A stretch of DNA of 64,000 nt from Serratia inhibens (GCF_003591175.1 NZ_QYYG01000001.1:806001-870000); one strand, 5' to 3'. Numbered from the stretch's first letter, positions 36,290 through 45,903 are shown. The notes: generated by a model from the letters alone, not told the origin. Made by a program: numbers and translations.

Positions 36290-37149
36290 CGCAGAGAACT
36301 CCAGATAAACAGGCGTTTGTTAGCCGCCTTGAACAGCAGATCGGACAGCAGGCCGATGCAGCCGATGACGATAATGCCGAAGATAATCTGCCCGGTGTTC
36401 AACAGCGCCTGGCTGTCGACAATCATGTGGCCGATACCGCTGGAAGAACCGATCAGCTCGGCGACAATCACGTAGGTCCAGGCCCAGCCGAGCACCAGAC
36501 GCAGCAGTTCGGCAATCTCCGGTGCCGCGCCGGGGATCAGCACCCTTAGTACCACGCTGCGATTGGAGGCACCCAGGGTATAGGCCGCCTCCACCAGATC
36601 GCGCCGGGCGGCGCCGACGGTCACTGCCACCATCAGCACTATCTGGAAGAACGACCCGATAAAGATCACCAGAATTTTCTGCATTTCACCGATGCCGGCC
36701 CACAGGATCAGCAGCGGCACAAACGCCGATGCCGGCAGATAGCGGCAAAACGAGACGAAGGGTTCGAGAAACGCCTCCACCAGTTTGTACGAACCCATCA
36801 TGATGCCGAGCGGCACCGCAATGGCCGCCGCCAGCAGGAAGCCGCTCAGCACCCGAAATACCGTCATGCCGATATCCAGCGAGAAATCATACTCGGTGAA
36901 CAACAGTACGCCTTCGCGCAGCATGGTGAGCGGATCGGCCAAAAAGGTCGGCGACACCAGCCCGGTGAAGGTCGCCAGCCCCCATAGCGCCACAAACAGC
37001 GCGAAGAAGGCCAGGCCGAGAAACCAGCGCAATCGCCCGGCAACCGGCCGCAACGGCACCATCATCGGGTTATGCCAGTGCGGCCTGGCGGGCGGCAGCG
37101 CCTCAGGCTCCCGTTCCAGCTCCGCCACTGGGCTGAGGGGTGAATTCAT
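36286..37149 (-). CDS. ABC transporter permease (SsuC/TauC-like), operon B
   Basis: A 287-residue permease with about six helices and the loop AAYTLGASNRSVVLRVLIPGAAPE. The start at 37149 has AAGGAG six bases upstream; an earlier ATG at 37164 overlaps the binding-protein stop but has no ribosome binding site. The cytoplasmic N-terminus is rich in Pro and Glu. Confidence 0.91.
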   Translation of the reverse strand: MNSPLSPVAELEREPEALPPARPHWHNPMMVPLRPVAGRLRWFLGLAFFALFVALWGLATFTGLVSPTFLADPLTMLREGVLLFTEYDFSLDIGMTVFRVLSGFLLAAAIAVPLGIMMGSYKLVEAFLEPFVSFCRYLPASAFVPLLILWAGIGEMQKILVIFIGSFFQIVLMVAVTVGAARRDLVEAAYTLGASNRSVVLRVLIPGAAPEIAELLRLVLGWAWTYVIVAELIGSSSGIGHMIVDSQALLNTGQIIFGIIVIGCIGLLSDLLFKAANKRLFIWSSLR

Positions 37150-37160
37150 TTCGGACTCCT

Positions 37161-38141
37161 TCATGGCTGGTTTACGTAGCGAGCGTCATACAGCGTGCCG
37201 ATGTCCGGCAGTTTGCGGATCACGCGCATTTCCAGCAGCAGCGCCGCGGCCTCTTTGCTGAAGTCGGCGATTTCGCCGCTGAAGAATTTGCGGTTCTGCT
37301 CGCGATCCTGCCAACGCAGGTAGCCGGCGGACTCGGCAAACTGCTTGCCGCTGGACTTCACCGCCGCTCCCATGATTTCGTAGGATTTATCCGGCTGCGC
37401 CTTGATCATGTCCAGCGCGTCGAAATAGCTCTCCACCAGCGCTTTCGCCGCCTGCGGGTTTTTCTTCAACCAGTCCGGCGTGCAGCCCAGCGTATCCATC
37501 ACCATCGGGTAATCCAGCGTGGTGGCCAGGATTTTGCCCTGTTTGGGGTTGTCGCGGACCGTCGACAGGTAAGGTTCGTAGGTCATCGCCGCGTCGTTCT
37601 GCCCGGCATTGAAAGCCTGCGCCGCCGCCTGTGGTGACAAGGTGGCCAGTTTGACGTCTTTCAGCGTCATGTGGTTTTTGTCCAGGATCCACGCCAGCGC
37701 AAAATAAGAGGAGGTGCCGGGCGCATCGACGCCCACCGTCTTGCCCTTCAACTGCGCCACGCTGCTGATGCCGTTGCGCACCGCCAGTCCGTCGGCCCCG
37801 TAGGATTTGTCCAACTGCACGATTTGAGTGATTGGTACGCCGTTGGCGTTCCAGGCGACGTAGGTTTCCACCGTGGTGGCGGCGCACTGAACCCCACCGG
37901 AGGCGATCGCCAGATGGCGGTCTTTCTGCGGGATCATTTTCAGATCGACATCCAGGCCATGCTTTTTGAAAATCCCGGCCTTGTCCGCCAGCGTTAACGG
38001 AGCGAAGCCGGTCCAGCCGGAGATGCCAATCGCCACCGGCGTATCGGCCGCCTGCGCTGCCGCCACACCGCAAAATCCTGTCGCTGCTGCCAGGATCGAA
38101 AGTGTCCCCATTGCCGTTTTCACGGAAAAACCCTTGCTCAT
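37161..38141 (-). CDS. ABC transporter substrate-binding protein (NMT1/SsuA-like), operon B
   Basis: A 326-residue periplasmic binding protein with a signal peptide ending GVAAAQAADT. Family marks are IGISGWTGFAPLTLADKAGIFKKHGLDV, LKGKTVGVDAPGTSS and MTYEPYLS. ATG 38141 has AGGAG seven bases upstream. It differs clearly from the operon A binding protein, so the two systems probably carry different compounds. A HutC-type palindrome lies 64 bases before the start. Confidence 0.92.
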   Translation of the reverse strand: MSKGFSVKTAMGTLSILAAATGFCGVAAAQAADTPVAIGISGWTGFAPLTLADKAGIFKKHGLDVDLKMIPQKDRHLAIASGGVQCAATTVETYVAWNANGVPITQIVQLDKSYGADGLAVRNGISSVAQLKGKTVGVDAPGTSSYFALAWILDKNHMTLKDVKLATLSPQAAAQAFNAGQNDAAMTYEPYLSTVRDNPKQGKILATTLDYPMVMDTLGCTPDWLKKNPQAAKALVESYFDALDMIKAQPDKSYEIMGAAVKSSGKQFAESAGYLRWQDREQNRKFFSGEIADFSKEAAALLLEMRVIRKLPDIGTLYDARYVNQP

Positions 38142-38204
38142 GCTGTGCTCCTGTCTTGCCGATAAAACGCCCCACCGCGGGCGCCAGAATGGCTCTGTAT
38201 AGTC

Positions 38205-38216
38205 TTGTCTATACAA
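38205..38216. promoter_or_regulatory. HutC-type operator of operon B
   Basis: TTGTCTATACAA differs by one base from the TTGTATATACAA site in front of hutI. It lies between hutD and the operon B binding-protein gene, so HutC probably controls operon B. Confidence 0.65.
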
Positions 38217-38371
38217 GCGAAATGACTGGAGCAAAGACTGTGCCAAACGCGCAAGCGGCACGGGCGGCGGAGAAACGGATTTCAGGAGGGGAATGGTGGG
38301 TGCGGGTGAATCATGATGGCGCAGGTGGCGCACCTAATTGGAGCAAGGGCGCCGCCTGCCGGGTGAGCGGA

Positions 38372-38935
38372 TTAAACCGGGTGAATATCGGCCCACAGGA
38401 CCAGGCTTTCTTCCGCCAGCGGCGTCAGTTGCCCGTCGTGAAGTTCGGCCGGCCACCAGCCGCCCTGGCGTGCAGCCAGCGTGACGCCGCCCGCCAATGA
38501 CCAGGTTCCTTGCAACACATACAGCACGCCGGCGTGGCCTGCCGGCAAGGTCACGCCGGCGGTAATACGCTGCACCTTGGCCGCCCAGCGCCCGCGCCGG
38601 GTCATGATGTTGAAATCCTGGCTGGCGCCACCCAGCAGCGTGGCGTCCAACGCCACGTCGCCGGAAAAGGCAAAGGGCTCGCCGACCTGCGACAACCGGT
38701 GATCGATTTGCCCTGCGCTAAACAAATGCACGCCGTCGCCCTCCAGCAGAGTAATCGAGCGGTCGATGCCGCCAAATGCCGAAAACGGGCCGTCCTGCGC
38801 GATGGTGGCGATGCTGGCGCGCCAGTCAAAGTCTTGCGCGCCCGCCGGCCAGCAGGCGATCTCACGGGTTTCGCCGCCGCCGTTGCGCCAGGGCGTCACC
38901 GACAGGGAATCAAAATCAAAACGGTTCAGGTTCAT
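38372..38935 (-). CDS. hutD: HutD/Ves family protein
   Basis: A 187-residue HutD-type cupin protein, recognised from VTPWRNGGGETREIA, DFDWRASIATIAQDGPFSAFGGIDR and LLEGDGVHL. HutD proteins accompany histidine-utilisation genes and are thought to tune pathway flux, possibly by binding an intermediate. The ATG overlaps the hutF stop (ATGA). Confidence 0.9.
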   Translation of the reverse strand: MNLNRFDFDSLSVTPWRNGGGETREIACWPAGAQDFDWRASIATIAQDGPFSAFGGIDRSITLLEGDGVHLFSAGQIDHRLSQVGEPFAFSGDVALDATLLGGASQDFNIMTRRGRWAAKVQRITAGVTLPAGHAGVLYVLQGTWSLAGGVTLAARQGGWWPAELHDGQLTPLAEESLVLWADIHPV

Positions 38936-40305
38936 CACGCCTCCTGCTGGAAAGTTTTCAGCACCTGCAGGAATTCCGCACTGCTCTGCTGCTGCAACGC
39001 GTGACGCCCCTGATCGATCACCTGGCGGCCGCCGACAAAGACGTCGCGGATTTGTTCTTTGCCGCCGGCGAACAGCCAGCGGTTGAGGATCGAGGCATCG
39101 GGTGCTGCGGCCAGATAAGGATCGTCGCCATCCAGTACCAGCCAGTCGGCGCGGTAGCCGCTCTGCAAACGGCCAATCGATGCGCCACAGGCCTGCGCCC
39201 CGCCCTGCAATGCCTGTTGGTACAGCACGTCCGCCACCGCCGGTTGTTGTGGCGTAGTCAGGCGGTTACGGCGCTGATCGCGCAGCCGCTGGCCGTATTC
39301 GAACCAGCGCAGCTCTTCCACCACGTTGAGCGACACGTGGCTGTCGGAACCTATGCCCCAGCGGCCCTGATGGTGCAGATAGGCGTCTCCGGGGAAAATG
39401 CCATCGCCCAGGTTGGCCTCGGTGGTCAGGCACAGGCCGGCCACCGCCTCGCTGCGCGCCAATTGCTCCAGCTCTGCACGATCGAGATGGGTGGCATGCA
39501 CCAGGCACCAACGCGAGTCCACCGGCATGTGCTCATACAACCAGGCCACCGGGCGTTGGCCGCTCCAGGCCAGGCAATCATTGACCTCTTTTTGCTGCTC
39601 GGCGATATGGATATGCACCGGCAAGGCGTTGTCCGACGCCGCCAGGATCTGCTGCATCTGCCCCAGTTCCACCGCACGCAAGGAGTGGAAACACAGACCT
39701 TGGTTTTGCAGCGGTTGGTCCGCCAGTTGGCGGGCAATCACCTGCTGCTGTTGCAGGTAGCTGTCCGCATCCTGAATAAAACGTTTCTGCCCCGGCTGGG
39801 CGGGCTGGGCGCCAAAACCGGCGTAGCTGTACAGCACCGGCAGCAGGGTCATGCCGATCCCGGCCTGTTGCGCCGCCTGGCTGAGCCGGCCGGTCATTTC
39901 GCCGCGATCGGCGTAAGGGTTACCGTCGGCGCCATGATGCAGATAGTGGAACTCGGCAACCTGGGTATATCCCCCCTTCAGCATTTCGATATACAGTTGT
40001 CGGGCAATAACTTCCACCTGCTCCGGTGTCAGCCGCTGCACCAGGCGATACATCAGATCGCGCCAGGTCCAGAAACTGTCCTGCGGGTTGCCCGCGACCT
40101 CTGCCAGCCCGGCCATCGCACGCTGAAAGGCGTGGGAATGCAGGTTCGGCATGCCCGGCACCACATCGCCGTGCAGGCGAACACAACCTTCGGGATCTGA
40201 ATCGGCAATCACCTGGGCCAGGTGACCGTGCGCATCCACGTCCAGACGGACGTTATGCGCCCACCCCTCAGGGAGCAGAGCGCGTGAGGCAAAATAAGCA
40301 GGCAT
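38935..40305 (-). CDS. hutF: Formimidoylglutamate deiminase HutF
   Basis: A 456-residue amidohydrolase that converts N-formimino-L-glutamate to N-formyl-L-glutamate and ammonia. Metal motif NLHSHAFQRAM, IHIAEQQKEV, HATHLDRAE and GSDSHVSLN are intact. With HutG downstream of HutI it defines the five-step histidine route. It forms an operon with hutD and is divergent from hutC. Confidence 0.94.
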   Translation of the reverse strand: MPAYFASRALLPEGWAHNVRLDVDAHGHLAQVIADSDPEGCVRLHGDVVPGMPNLHSHAFQRAMAGLAEVAGNPQDSFWTWRDLMYRLVQRLTPEQVEVIARQLYIEMLKGGYTQVAEFHYLHHGADGNPYADRGEMTGRLSQAAQQAGIGMTLLPVLYSYAGFGAQPAQPGQKRFIQDADSYLQQQQVIARQLADQPLQNQGLCFHSLRAVELGQMQQILAASDNALPVHIHIAEQQKEVNDCLAWSGQRPVAWLYEHMPVDSRWCLVHATHLDRAELEQLARSEAVAGLCLTTEANLGDGIFPGDAYLHHQGRWGIGSDSHVSLNVVEELRWFEYGQRLRDQRRNRLTTPQQPAVADVLYQQALQGGAQACGASIGRLQSGYRADWLVLDGDDPYLAAAPDASILNRWLFAGGKEQIRDVFVGGRQVIDQGRHALQQQSSAEFLQVLKTFQQEA

Positions 40306-40405
40306 GGCAGTATTCCACTGTAAATGTAACGGCTAATAACGCGCGAAGTTCACGCATCCGAAAATGCACAGGCCCATCGCATTGCTATGGCGAACCGGCC
40401 CCTAG

Positions 40406-40416
40406 TTGTATATACA
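40406..40416. promoter_or_regulatory. HutC operator between hutF and hutC
   Basis: TTGTATATACA, extended on the right by a further TATACAT repeat, sits in the gap between divergent hutF and hutC, about 66 bases before hutC. It suits repression of hutFD and autoregulation of hutC. Confidence 0.8.
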
Positions 40417-40481
40417 TATACATACGCCGACATCAACAGTAAACTGGTGTTATTATTTTTTTATTTGACGAGGTTAACGTC

Positions 40482-41237
40482 GTGGTTGATCAACAGACCC
40501 TGATACAACTGGCTGCTGCAATGAGCGATACCCCCGCCCCGATCTACCAACGGGTCAAGCAGGCGATCGTAAACCAAATCCGTGCGGGCCATTGGCTGCC
40601 GCACCAGCGCGTGCCCTCTGAAAGTGAACTGGTGGCGGAACTGGGCGTCAGCCGCATGACCATCAACCGCGCGCTGCGCGAGCTGACCAGCGAAGGTTTC
40701 CTGATCCGCATGCAGGGCGTCGGCACCTTCGTCGCCGAGGCCAAAGCGCATACCGCGCTGCTGGAAGTGCATAACATCGCCGACGAAATCGCCGCGCGCG
40801 GCCATCGCCACAGCAGCAAGATCCTGCAGTTGAAAGCGCGCCCGGCCAGCGAAGAAGAAGCGCTGGCGCTGGGTATCCAACCCGGCCAACAGCTGTTCTA
40901 TTCGCAGATCGTGCATTACGAAAACGACCTGCCGGTGCAGGTAGAAGACCGCTGCGTCAATCCGGTGGTGGCGCCCGATTACATGAAACAGGATTTCGAC
41001 CGCGTTACGCCGTATATCTACCTGACGCAAGCCGCCCCGCTGACCGCCGGCGAGCACATCGTGGAAGCGGTAGTGCCGACCCGCCATGAACGTGACCTGC
41101 TGCAACTGGAAGATCACGAACCGGGCCTGTTGATCCACCGCCGCACCTGGTCCGGCAAAAACGTAGTCACCTCGGCGCGCCTGTTGTATCCCGGTAGCCG
41201 CTACCAGCTGTTCGGGCGTTTCACCAGCGACGTTTAA
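40482..41237 (+). CDS. hutC: Histidine utilisation repressor HutC (GntR family)
   Basis: A 251-residue GntR/HutC-subfamily regulator with the winged helix (VPSESELVAELGVSRMTINRALRELTSEG) and a UTRA ligand-binding domain (EDRCVNPVVAPDYM, RRTWSGKNVVTSARLLYPG). In characterised systems urocanate is the inducer. GTG 40482 follows a GAGG; an internal ATG at 40521 lacks a ribosome binding site. HutC is the only GntR regulator seen in this region. Confidence 0.94.
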   Translation: MVDQQTLIQLAAAMSDTPAPIYQRVKQAIVNQIRAGHWLPHQRVPSESELVAELGVSRMTINRALRELTSEGFLIRMQGVGTFVAEAKAHTALLEVHNIADEIAARGHRHSSKILQLKARPASEEEALALGIQPGQQLFYSQIVHYENDLPVQVEDRCVNPVVAPDYMKQDFDRVTPYIYLTQAAPLTAGEHIVEAVVPTRHERDLLQLEDHEPGLLIHRRTWSGKNVVTSARLLYPGSRYQLFGRFTSDV

Positions 41238-41313
41238 TTCCCCTGCGGGTGCAGCCCTTGCGCCCGCTCTCTCTCCGCGATCACATCCCGATAACAAATT
41301 TTTACCCCGCCTC

Positions 41314-41342
41314 TTGTGACAAACCGGTGAATGCGCTAGGTT
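41314..41342 (+). promoter_or_regulatory. Candidate hutIG promoter
   Basis: TTGTGA (41314-41319), 17 bases, then TAGGTT (41337-41342). The HutC palindrome follows directly, so a bound repressor would cover the transcription start. Confidence 0.45.
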
Positions 41343-41350
41343 GTTTTTAA

Positions 41351-41362
41351 TTGTATATACAA
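41351..41362. promoter_or_regulatory. HutC operator of hutIG
   Basis: TTGTATATACAA is a perfect 12-base palindrome 36 bases before the hutI start codon and is the best copy of the four sites in the window. Confidence 0.82.
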
Positions 41363-41397
41363 CCATGTGGGAGCCAAGGCTCCGGCGGAGGAAAGCA

Positions 41398-42621
41398 ATG
41401 ACGTCTGAGATTCACTGCGACAGCCTGTGGCACGGGGCCGACATCGTCACCATGCGCGACGGCAAGTATCACACCCTCAGCGATGGCGCGATCGCCGTGC
41501 GCGCAGGCAAAATCGTCTGGGTGGGTGAATATGCCGCGCTGCCTGCGGGGCTGATGGCCGATGAGACGGTGAAATTCGACGGCGGCATCATCACGCCGGG
41601 CTTTGTCGATTGCCATACCCATCTGGTGTTCGGCGGCAACCGCAGCGGCGAATTCGAACAGCGCCTGAATGGCGCGAGTTATGCCGAGATCGCCGCCCAG
41701 GGTGGCGGTATCATTTCCACCGTCAAAGCCACGCGCGACGCCGACGAAGAGGCGTTGTTCGAACAAGCGCTGTTCCGTTTGCGGCCGCTGCTGGCGGAAG
41801 GCGTAACCTGTGTGGAGATCAAATCCGGTTACGGGCTGACGCCGGAAAGCGAGCTGAAAATGCTGCGCGTGGCGCGCCGGCTTGGCGACATGTTGCCGGT
41901 TGAGGTGAAAACCACCTGCCTGGCGGCCCACGCGCTGCCGCCGGAATACGCCAACCGCGCCGACGACTACATCGATCTGGTGTGCAATACCATTATTCCT
42001 CAGGCCTCCGCCGCCGGGCTGGCGGATGCGGTCGACGCCTTCTGCGAGCATCTGGCGTTCTCACCGGCGCAGGTTGAGCGGGTGTTCGCCGCCGCCGAGG
42101 CTGCCGGTCTGCCGGTGAAGCTGCACGCCGAACAGCTTTCCGCCCTCGGCGGCAGCGAGCTGGCGGCACATCACCATGCGCTCTCCGCCGATCATCTGGA
42201 ATATGCCACCGAGCAAGACGCCCGTGCGATGGGCGACGCAGGCACCGTCGCGGTGCTGCTGCCCGGCGCTTATTACCTGCTGCGCGAAACCCAGTGCCCG
42301 CCGGTGGATCTGTTCCGCAAGCACCGGGTGGCAATGGCGATCGCCAGCGATGCCAACCCGGGTACCTCACCGGCGCTGTCGCTGCGCCTGATGATCAACA
42401 TGGCCTGCACGCTGTTTCGTCTGACGCCGGAAGAAGCGCTGGCAGGCGTCACGGTTCACGCGGCCAAAGCGCTGGGCCTGCAAGATAGCCACGGCACGCT
42501 GGAAAGCGGCAAGGTGGCGGATTTTGTACACTGGCCACTTTCCCGGCCGGCTGAACTGGCTTACTGGTTGGGTGGACAACTGCCCTGTACGGTGATTTTC
42601 CGAGGAGAAGTACGTCAATGA
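41398..42621 (+). CDS. hutI: Imidazolonepropionase HutI
   Basis: A 407-residue amidohydrolase that opens imidazolone-5-propionate to N-formimino-L-glutamate. Metal motif [20 protein letters not shown] and SDANPGTSP are intact. ATG 41398 has GGAGGAAAG upstream; an in-frame extension to 41341 would run through the operator. Confidence 0.95.
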   Translation: MTSEIHCDSLWHGADIVTMRDGKYHTLSDGAIAVRAGKIVWVGEYAALPAGLMADETVKFDGGIITPGFVDCHTHLVFGGNRSGEFEQRLNGASYAEIAAQGGGIISTVKATRDADEEALFEQALFRLRPLLAEGVTCVEIKSGYGLTPESELKMLRVARRLGDMLPVEVKTTCLAAHALPPEYANRADDYIDLVCNTIIPQASAAGLADAVDAFCEHLAFSPAQVERVFAAAEAAGLPVKLHAEQLSALGGSELAAHHHALSADHLEYATEQDARAMGDAGTVAVLLPGAYYLLRETQCPPVDLFRKHRVAMAIASDANPGTSPALSLRLMINMACTLFRLTPEEALAGVTVHAAKALGLQDSHGTLESGKVADFVHWPLSRPAELAYWLGGQLPCTVIFRGEVRQ

Positions 42622-43418
42622 CCATTCGCGATCCCTATTATTTCCAGGCCGGCAACCTGCCGCTGCTGATCAGCATTCCCCATGCCGGCACCCGATTGAC
42701 GCCGGCGGTCGAAGCCGGTTTGACCGAAGAGGCTCGGCCGCTGCCCGATACCGACTGGCACATCCCGCAGCTGTATGATTTTGCCCACGCTATGGGTGCC
42801 AGCGTGCTGGTCGGCAACTACTCGCGCTTTGTCATCGATCTTAACCGCCCGGCGGACGATAAACCGCTGTACACCACGGCCACCACCGGCCTGTACCCTG
42901 ACGTGCTGTTTGACGGCCGCCCGAGTTTTTTGCCGGGCAAAGCGCCGTCGGACGAAGAGCGCGCCGGCTATTTACAGCAAGTCTGGCAGCCCTACCACCA
43001 GCAACTGCAGGACGAACTGGCGCGACTGAAAGCCAAACACGGCTACGCGCTATTGTTCGATGCGCACTCCATCGCCTCGGTGATCCCGCGGCTGTTCGAC
43101 GGCAAGCTGCCGGACCTCAACCTGGGCACCAACGGCGGTGAAAGCTGTGCCCCGGCGCTGAGCGATCGCCTGGTGGCCTGCTGCGAACAGCAACAGCAGT
43201 TTACGCACGTGCTTAACGGCCGTTTTAAAGGCGGGTACATCACCCGTGCTTATGGCCAGCCACAACAACAGCAGCATGCGATTCAGCTGGAGCTGGCACA
43301 GGTCAACTACATGTCCGAACAGTACCCCTTTGCCTTTGAGCCACAGCGGGCAGCCGCTTTGCAGCGCCTGCTGAAGCAAATGATCGATAGCCTGCTGTCC
43401 TGCGAGTTACCGCGTTAA
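42618..43418 (+). CDS. hutG: N-formylglutamate deformylase HutG
   Basis: A 266-residue N-formylglutamate amidohydrolase that releases formate and glutamate, the last step of the HutF route. Family marks are [25 protein letters not shown] and LLFDAHSI. The ATG overlaps the hutI stop (ATGA) with GAGGAGAAG upstream, so it is translationally coupled to hutI. Confidence 0.94.
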   Translation: MTIRDPYYFQAGNLPLLISIPHAGTRLTPAVEAGLTEEARPLPDTDWHIPQLYDFAHAMGASVLVGNYSRFVIDLNRPADDKPLYTTATTGLYPDVLFDGRPSFLPGKAPSDEERAGYLQQVWQPYHQQLQDELARLKAKHGYALLFDAHSIASVIPRLFDGKLPDLNLGTNGGESCAPALSDRLVACCEQQQQFTHVLNGRFKGGYITRAYGQPQQQQHAIQLELAQVNYMSEQYPFAFEPQRAAALQRLLKQMIDSLLSCELPR

Positions 43419-43436
43419 CCCAGTGCCTGTGCCCAA

Positions 43437-43454
43437 GCCGGGGCTTGCCCCGGC
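43437..43454. terminator. Hairpin after hutG
   Basis: GCCGGGGC, TT and GCCCCGGC form a perfect GC-rich stem 19 bases after hutG. No T-tract follows. Beyond it, up to 43745, several overlapping short frames lack ribosome binding sites and none is convincing; I see no gene in this 327-base gap. Confidence 0.5.
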
Positions 43455-43745
43455 GTCACCAAGGCTTCACTTCGCCTCCCGATTTTGTGGCATAAAGCAT
43501 GCCTCCTTTCCTGCACCCGCTTCAATTTGCGTACTGCATCGCAGTTTGAGTGAAAACCCTTGTATCTGGTCGGAACAGCGCACAAAACAGCGGCATAGGG
43601 ATCGCAGGGTACGCCACAATCTGCCGAAAAGCCCGGCCGCTGCCCGGGCAAAAATCCCGTAAACCTTTCCCCGACGACCTTGGCTGCCAGGATTTCGGGG
43701 GCGCGGGGCAAAGCCCAAAATTGATCATCCACTCTGGAGGCTCCC

Positions 43746-45281
43746 ATGTCCGAAACCCCGTTAAACTGGCGTGCCGCACAGGCCGTTGCCGATCGTCTGT
43801 TGGCCAATTGGCGCTCCGATGGCGAACCCGGCGGGGCAATGACCCTGTTCGACGCCGGGCAGATACGGGCGACCGCCAGCGCCGGCTTGGCCGACCTGGC
43901 GCAAAATACCCCCTTTACCGCCGACAGCGTGGTGCGCTATGCCTCGATCACCAAGCACATCTTCGCCGCACTGGCGTTGAACGCCACCGGTAACGCCCTC
44001 AGTCTGCACGATCGCCTCGGCGATTTGCTGCCTGAGCTGCATGCCCCGCTGGCGGACGTGACCGTCGGCCAGGCGCTGGACATGACCAGCGGGTTGCCCG
44101 ACGTGCGTGAAACTCTGGGGCTGCTCGGTATCTCGGTACATACCTGCAGCGATGCGCAACCGGTGATGCAGTTCCTGCAGGGGTTGCGCGAGCTGAATTA
44201 TCCAGCCGGCAGCGAAGTGGCCTACACCAATACCGGATACCGGCTGGTTGAGGCAGCGCTAAAAGCCAAAGGCTATGACTTCGATCAACTGGTGCAACAG
44301 CATATTGCCAAGCCGCTGCAGGTTCAGTTGCGAGCGCCGGAAAGCTGGTTTGACGTGGTGCCCGGCCTGGCGCCCGGCTACTGGCGCTCCCCGCAGGGTT
44401 GGCAACTGGCCAGCGCAGGTCTGCATCTGTCCGCCTCCGGCAGCCTGGCCGGCAGCGCCAATGCCCTCACCCGCTGGCTGCAAAGGCTGTTGGCTGATGA
44501 AGGCCCGGGCCACGGCGTGTTGGCGCAGCTTGGCGCCCCACGGCGGCTCAATCAGGGCCAGCTCAGCGCTTACGGTCTGGGGTTGGCGCAAACCTCGCTC
44601 GGCGCGCATCCTTTACTGGGTCACGGCGGTTCGCATGCCGGTTACAAAAGCTATTTTCTGCTGACGCCCGATCGGCAGGCTGGGGTAGCTCTGGTGGCCA
44701 ACCGCGAGGATTGCGACAGTTTTGGCATGGTGCTGCAGGTGATGGCCGCCCTGCTCGATGAGGCAATGCCGCAGCGCAGCACCGCCATTCCCGACGGCAT
44801 TTACGCCACGGTGGCCGAGCCTTACTGGCTGGAGGTGAAAGAGGGTAACCTGAGCTATTTGGGGATCGGCGAACCGCTTTACCGGGCCAATGACGGCTAC
44901 GCGGTGTCGCTTTCAGCCCATATGCCAATGCGGCTGAAATGGACCGGCGAAGCGGTTGAAGGCGAAGTGGGCCACGTGGCGCGCAGCTTCCTGCCGGTAA
45001 CGCCCAACGGCGACTGCCTGAAGCACGTACAGGGTCTCTGGTATCATCCGCAGTACCGTACCGCTTTCGAGATTTGCGGCGATCGGGTGCACATCGGCGT
45101 GGGTCCGGCGGCGCAGACCGGCACTATCAGTTCGCTCGGCCATGGCCGCATGCTGGTAGAAAGTAGCGACGGCCCGTGGCTAAAGCGCTTTTGTCTGTAT
45201 TTTCGCGGTTACAGCGTGGATCTGATCGCCAACCGCAGCCGGGTGCTGACTTTTCAGCGCGGCAGCGCCGGCCGCGATTAA
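43746..45281 (+). CDS. D-aminopeptidase-like serine hydrolase (beta-lactamase fold)
   Basis: A 511-residue penicillin-recognising-fold hydrolase. The Ser-x-x-Lys motif is YASITKH, the second motif is YTNTGY and the third region is HGGSHAGY. The long C-terminal beta region (from about residue 340) matches the architecture of D-aminopeptidase (DAP, about 520 residues), which releases D-amino acids from peptide N-termini. There is no signal peptide. GGAGG precedes the ATG. Location just after hut genes does not by itself imply a shared role. Confidence 0.82.
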   Translation: MSETPLNWRAAQAVADRLLANWRSDGEPGGAMTLFDAGQIRATASAGLADLAQNTPFTADSVVRYASITKHIFAALALNATGNALSLHDRLGDLLPELHAPLADVTVGQALDMTSGLPDVRETLGLLGISVHTCSDAQPVMQFLQGLRELNYPAGSEVAYTNTGYRLVEAALKAKGYDFDQLVQQHIAKPLQVQLRAPESWFDVVPGLAPGYWRSPQGWQLASAGLHLSASGSLAGSANALTRWLQRLLADEGPGHGVLAQLGAPRRLNQGQLSAYGLGLAQTSLGAHPLLGHGGSHAGYKSYFLLTPDRQAGVALVANREDCDSFGMVLQVMAALLDEAMPQRSTAIPDGIYATVAEPYWLEVKEGNLSYLGIGEPLYRANDGYAVSLSAHMPMRLKWTGEAVEGEVGHVARSFLPVTPNGDCLKHVQGLWYHPQYRTAFEICGDRVHIGVGPAAQTGTISSLGHGRMLVESSDGPWLKRFCLYFRGYSVDLIANRSRVLTFQRGSAGRD

Positions 45282-45290
45282 CTACGCAGC

Positions 45291-45821
45291 TCACCCCGCC
45301 TTGCCGGCCCTGACTGCCAGCAAGGCGGTAAACAACCGCTGCTTGTCGGCTTCGCCGAGATTAGCCTGACGGATGGCGCCGACAAAAGCGCCGCGTGCCT
45401 GTTCCGTCAACGGCCCGGCTTTTAATTGCTGCGCCAGCCGTTGCAGAATGCGGTTGCTCAGCTCGGCAATCTGCGGTCGCACGCTGTCCAGCGGGCGCGG
45501 TTGCCAACCGCTTTCCGGCGTCGCCAGCCAGTCTGCGCGATAGCGGTACTGAATCGCTTTGGCGGCGTCCATCTGCGCCACGATAAACGGCCGCACCGAG
45601 CGCGGATCCAACCCTAATCTGCCCGCCTCCGCTTCTGTACTGGCCAGCACCTTGGCTTCCTGCGCAAGATCCTCGATCGGCAAGTGCTGCCGAGCTTTGT
45701 AACCGGCGACATCTTTCATATAAGCCAGACGCTGGTTGACCAATTCGCCAAGCGTCCCCCCGTCGCCTGCCAGCACTGAAAAACTGGCCAGACAGCAGGC
45801 GAACAATAACGCTCTGAACAT
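45291..45821 (-). CDS. Secreted chorismate mutase (AroQ-gamma class)
   Basis: A 176-residue protein with a signal peptide (LLFACCLASFSVLAG) and an all-helical AroQ-gamma domain (LVNQRLAYMKDVAGYKARQHLPIED ... QMDAAKAIQYRYRADW). It would convert chorismate to prephenate in the periplasm or outside the cell; its physiological role there is unsettled. ATG 45821 follows GGAAAGG. Confidence 0.88.
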   Translation of the reverse strand: MFRALLFACCLASFSVLAGDGGTLGELVNQRLAYMKDVAGYKARQHLPIEDLAQEAKVLASTEAEAGRLGLDPRSVRPFIVAQMDAAKAIQYRYRADWLATPESGWQPRPLDSVRPQIAELSNRILQRLAQQLKAGPLTEQARGAFVGAIRQANLGEADKQRLFTALLAVRAGKAG

Positions 45822-45903
45822 AACCCTTTCCTTTTTGTTTGCCCAAATAAAGAAAGCAGAGTTCATCACAATCGCCGCCGCTCAGGCAACTCTCCATCGG
45901 AAA

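Noticed and set aside
43415-43839. Overlapping frames on both strands between hutG and the D-aminopeptidase-like gene
   Set aside because: None has a ribosome binding site or recognisable motif, and several overlap the true start of the downstream gene.
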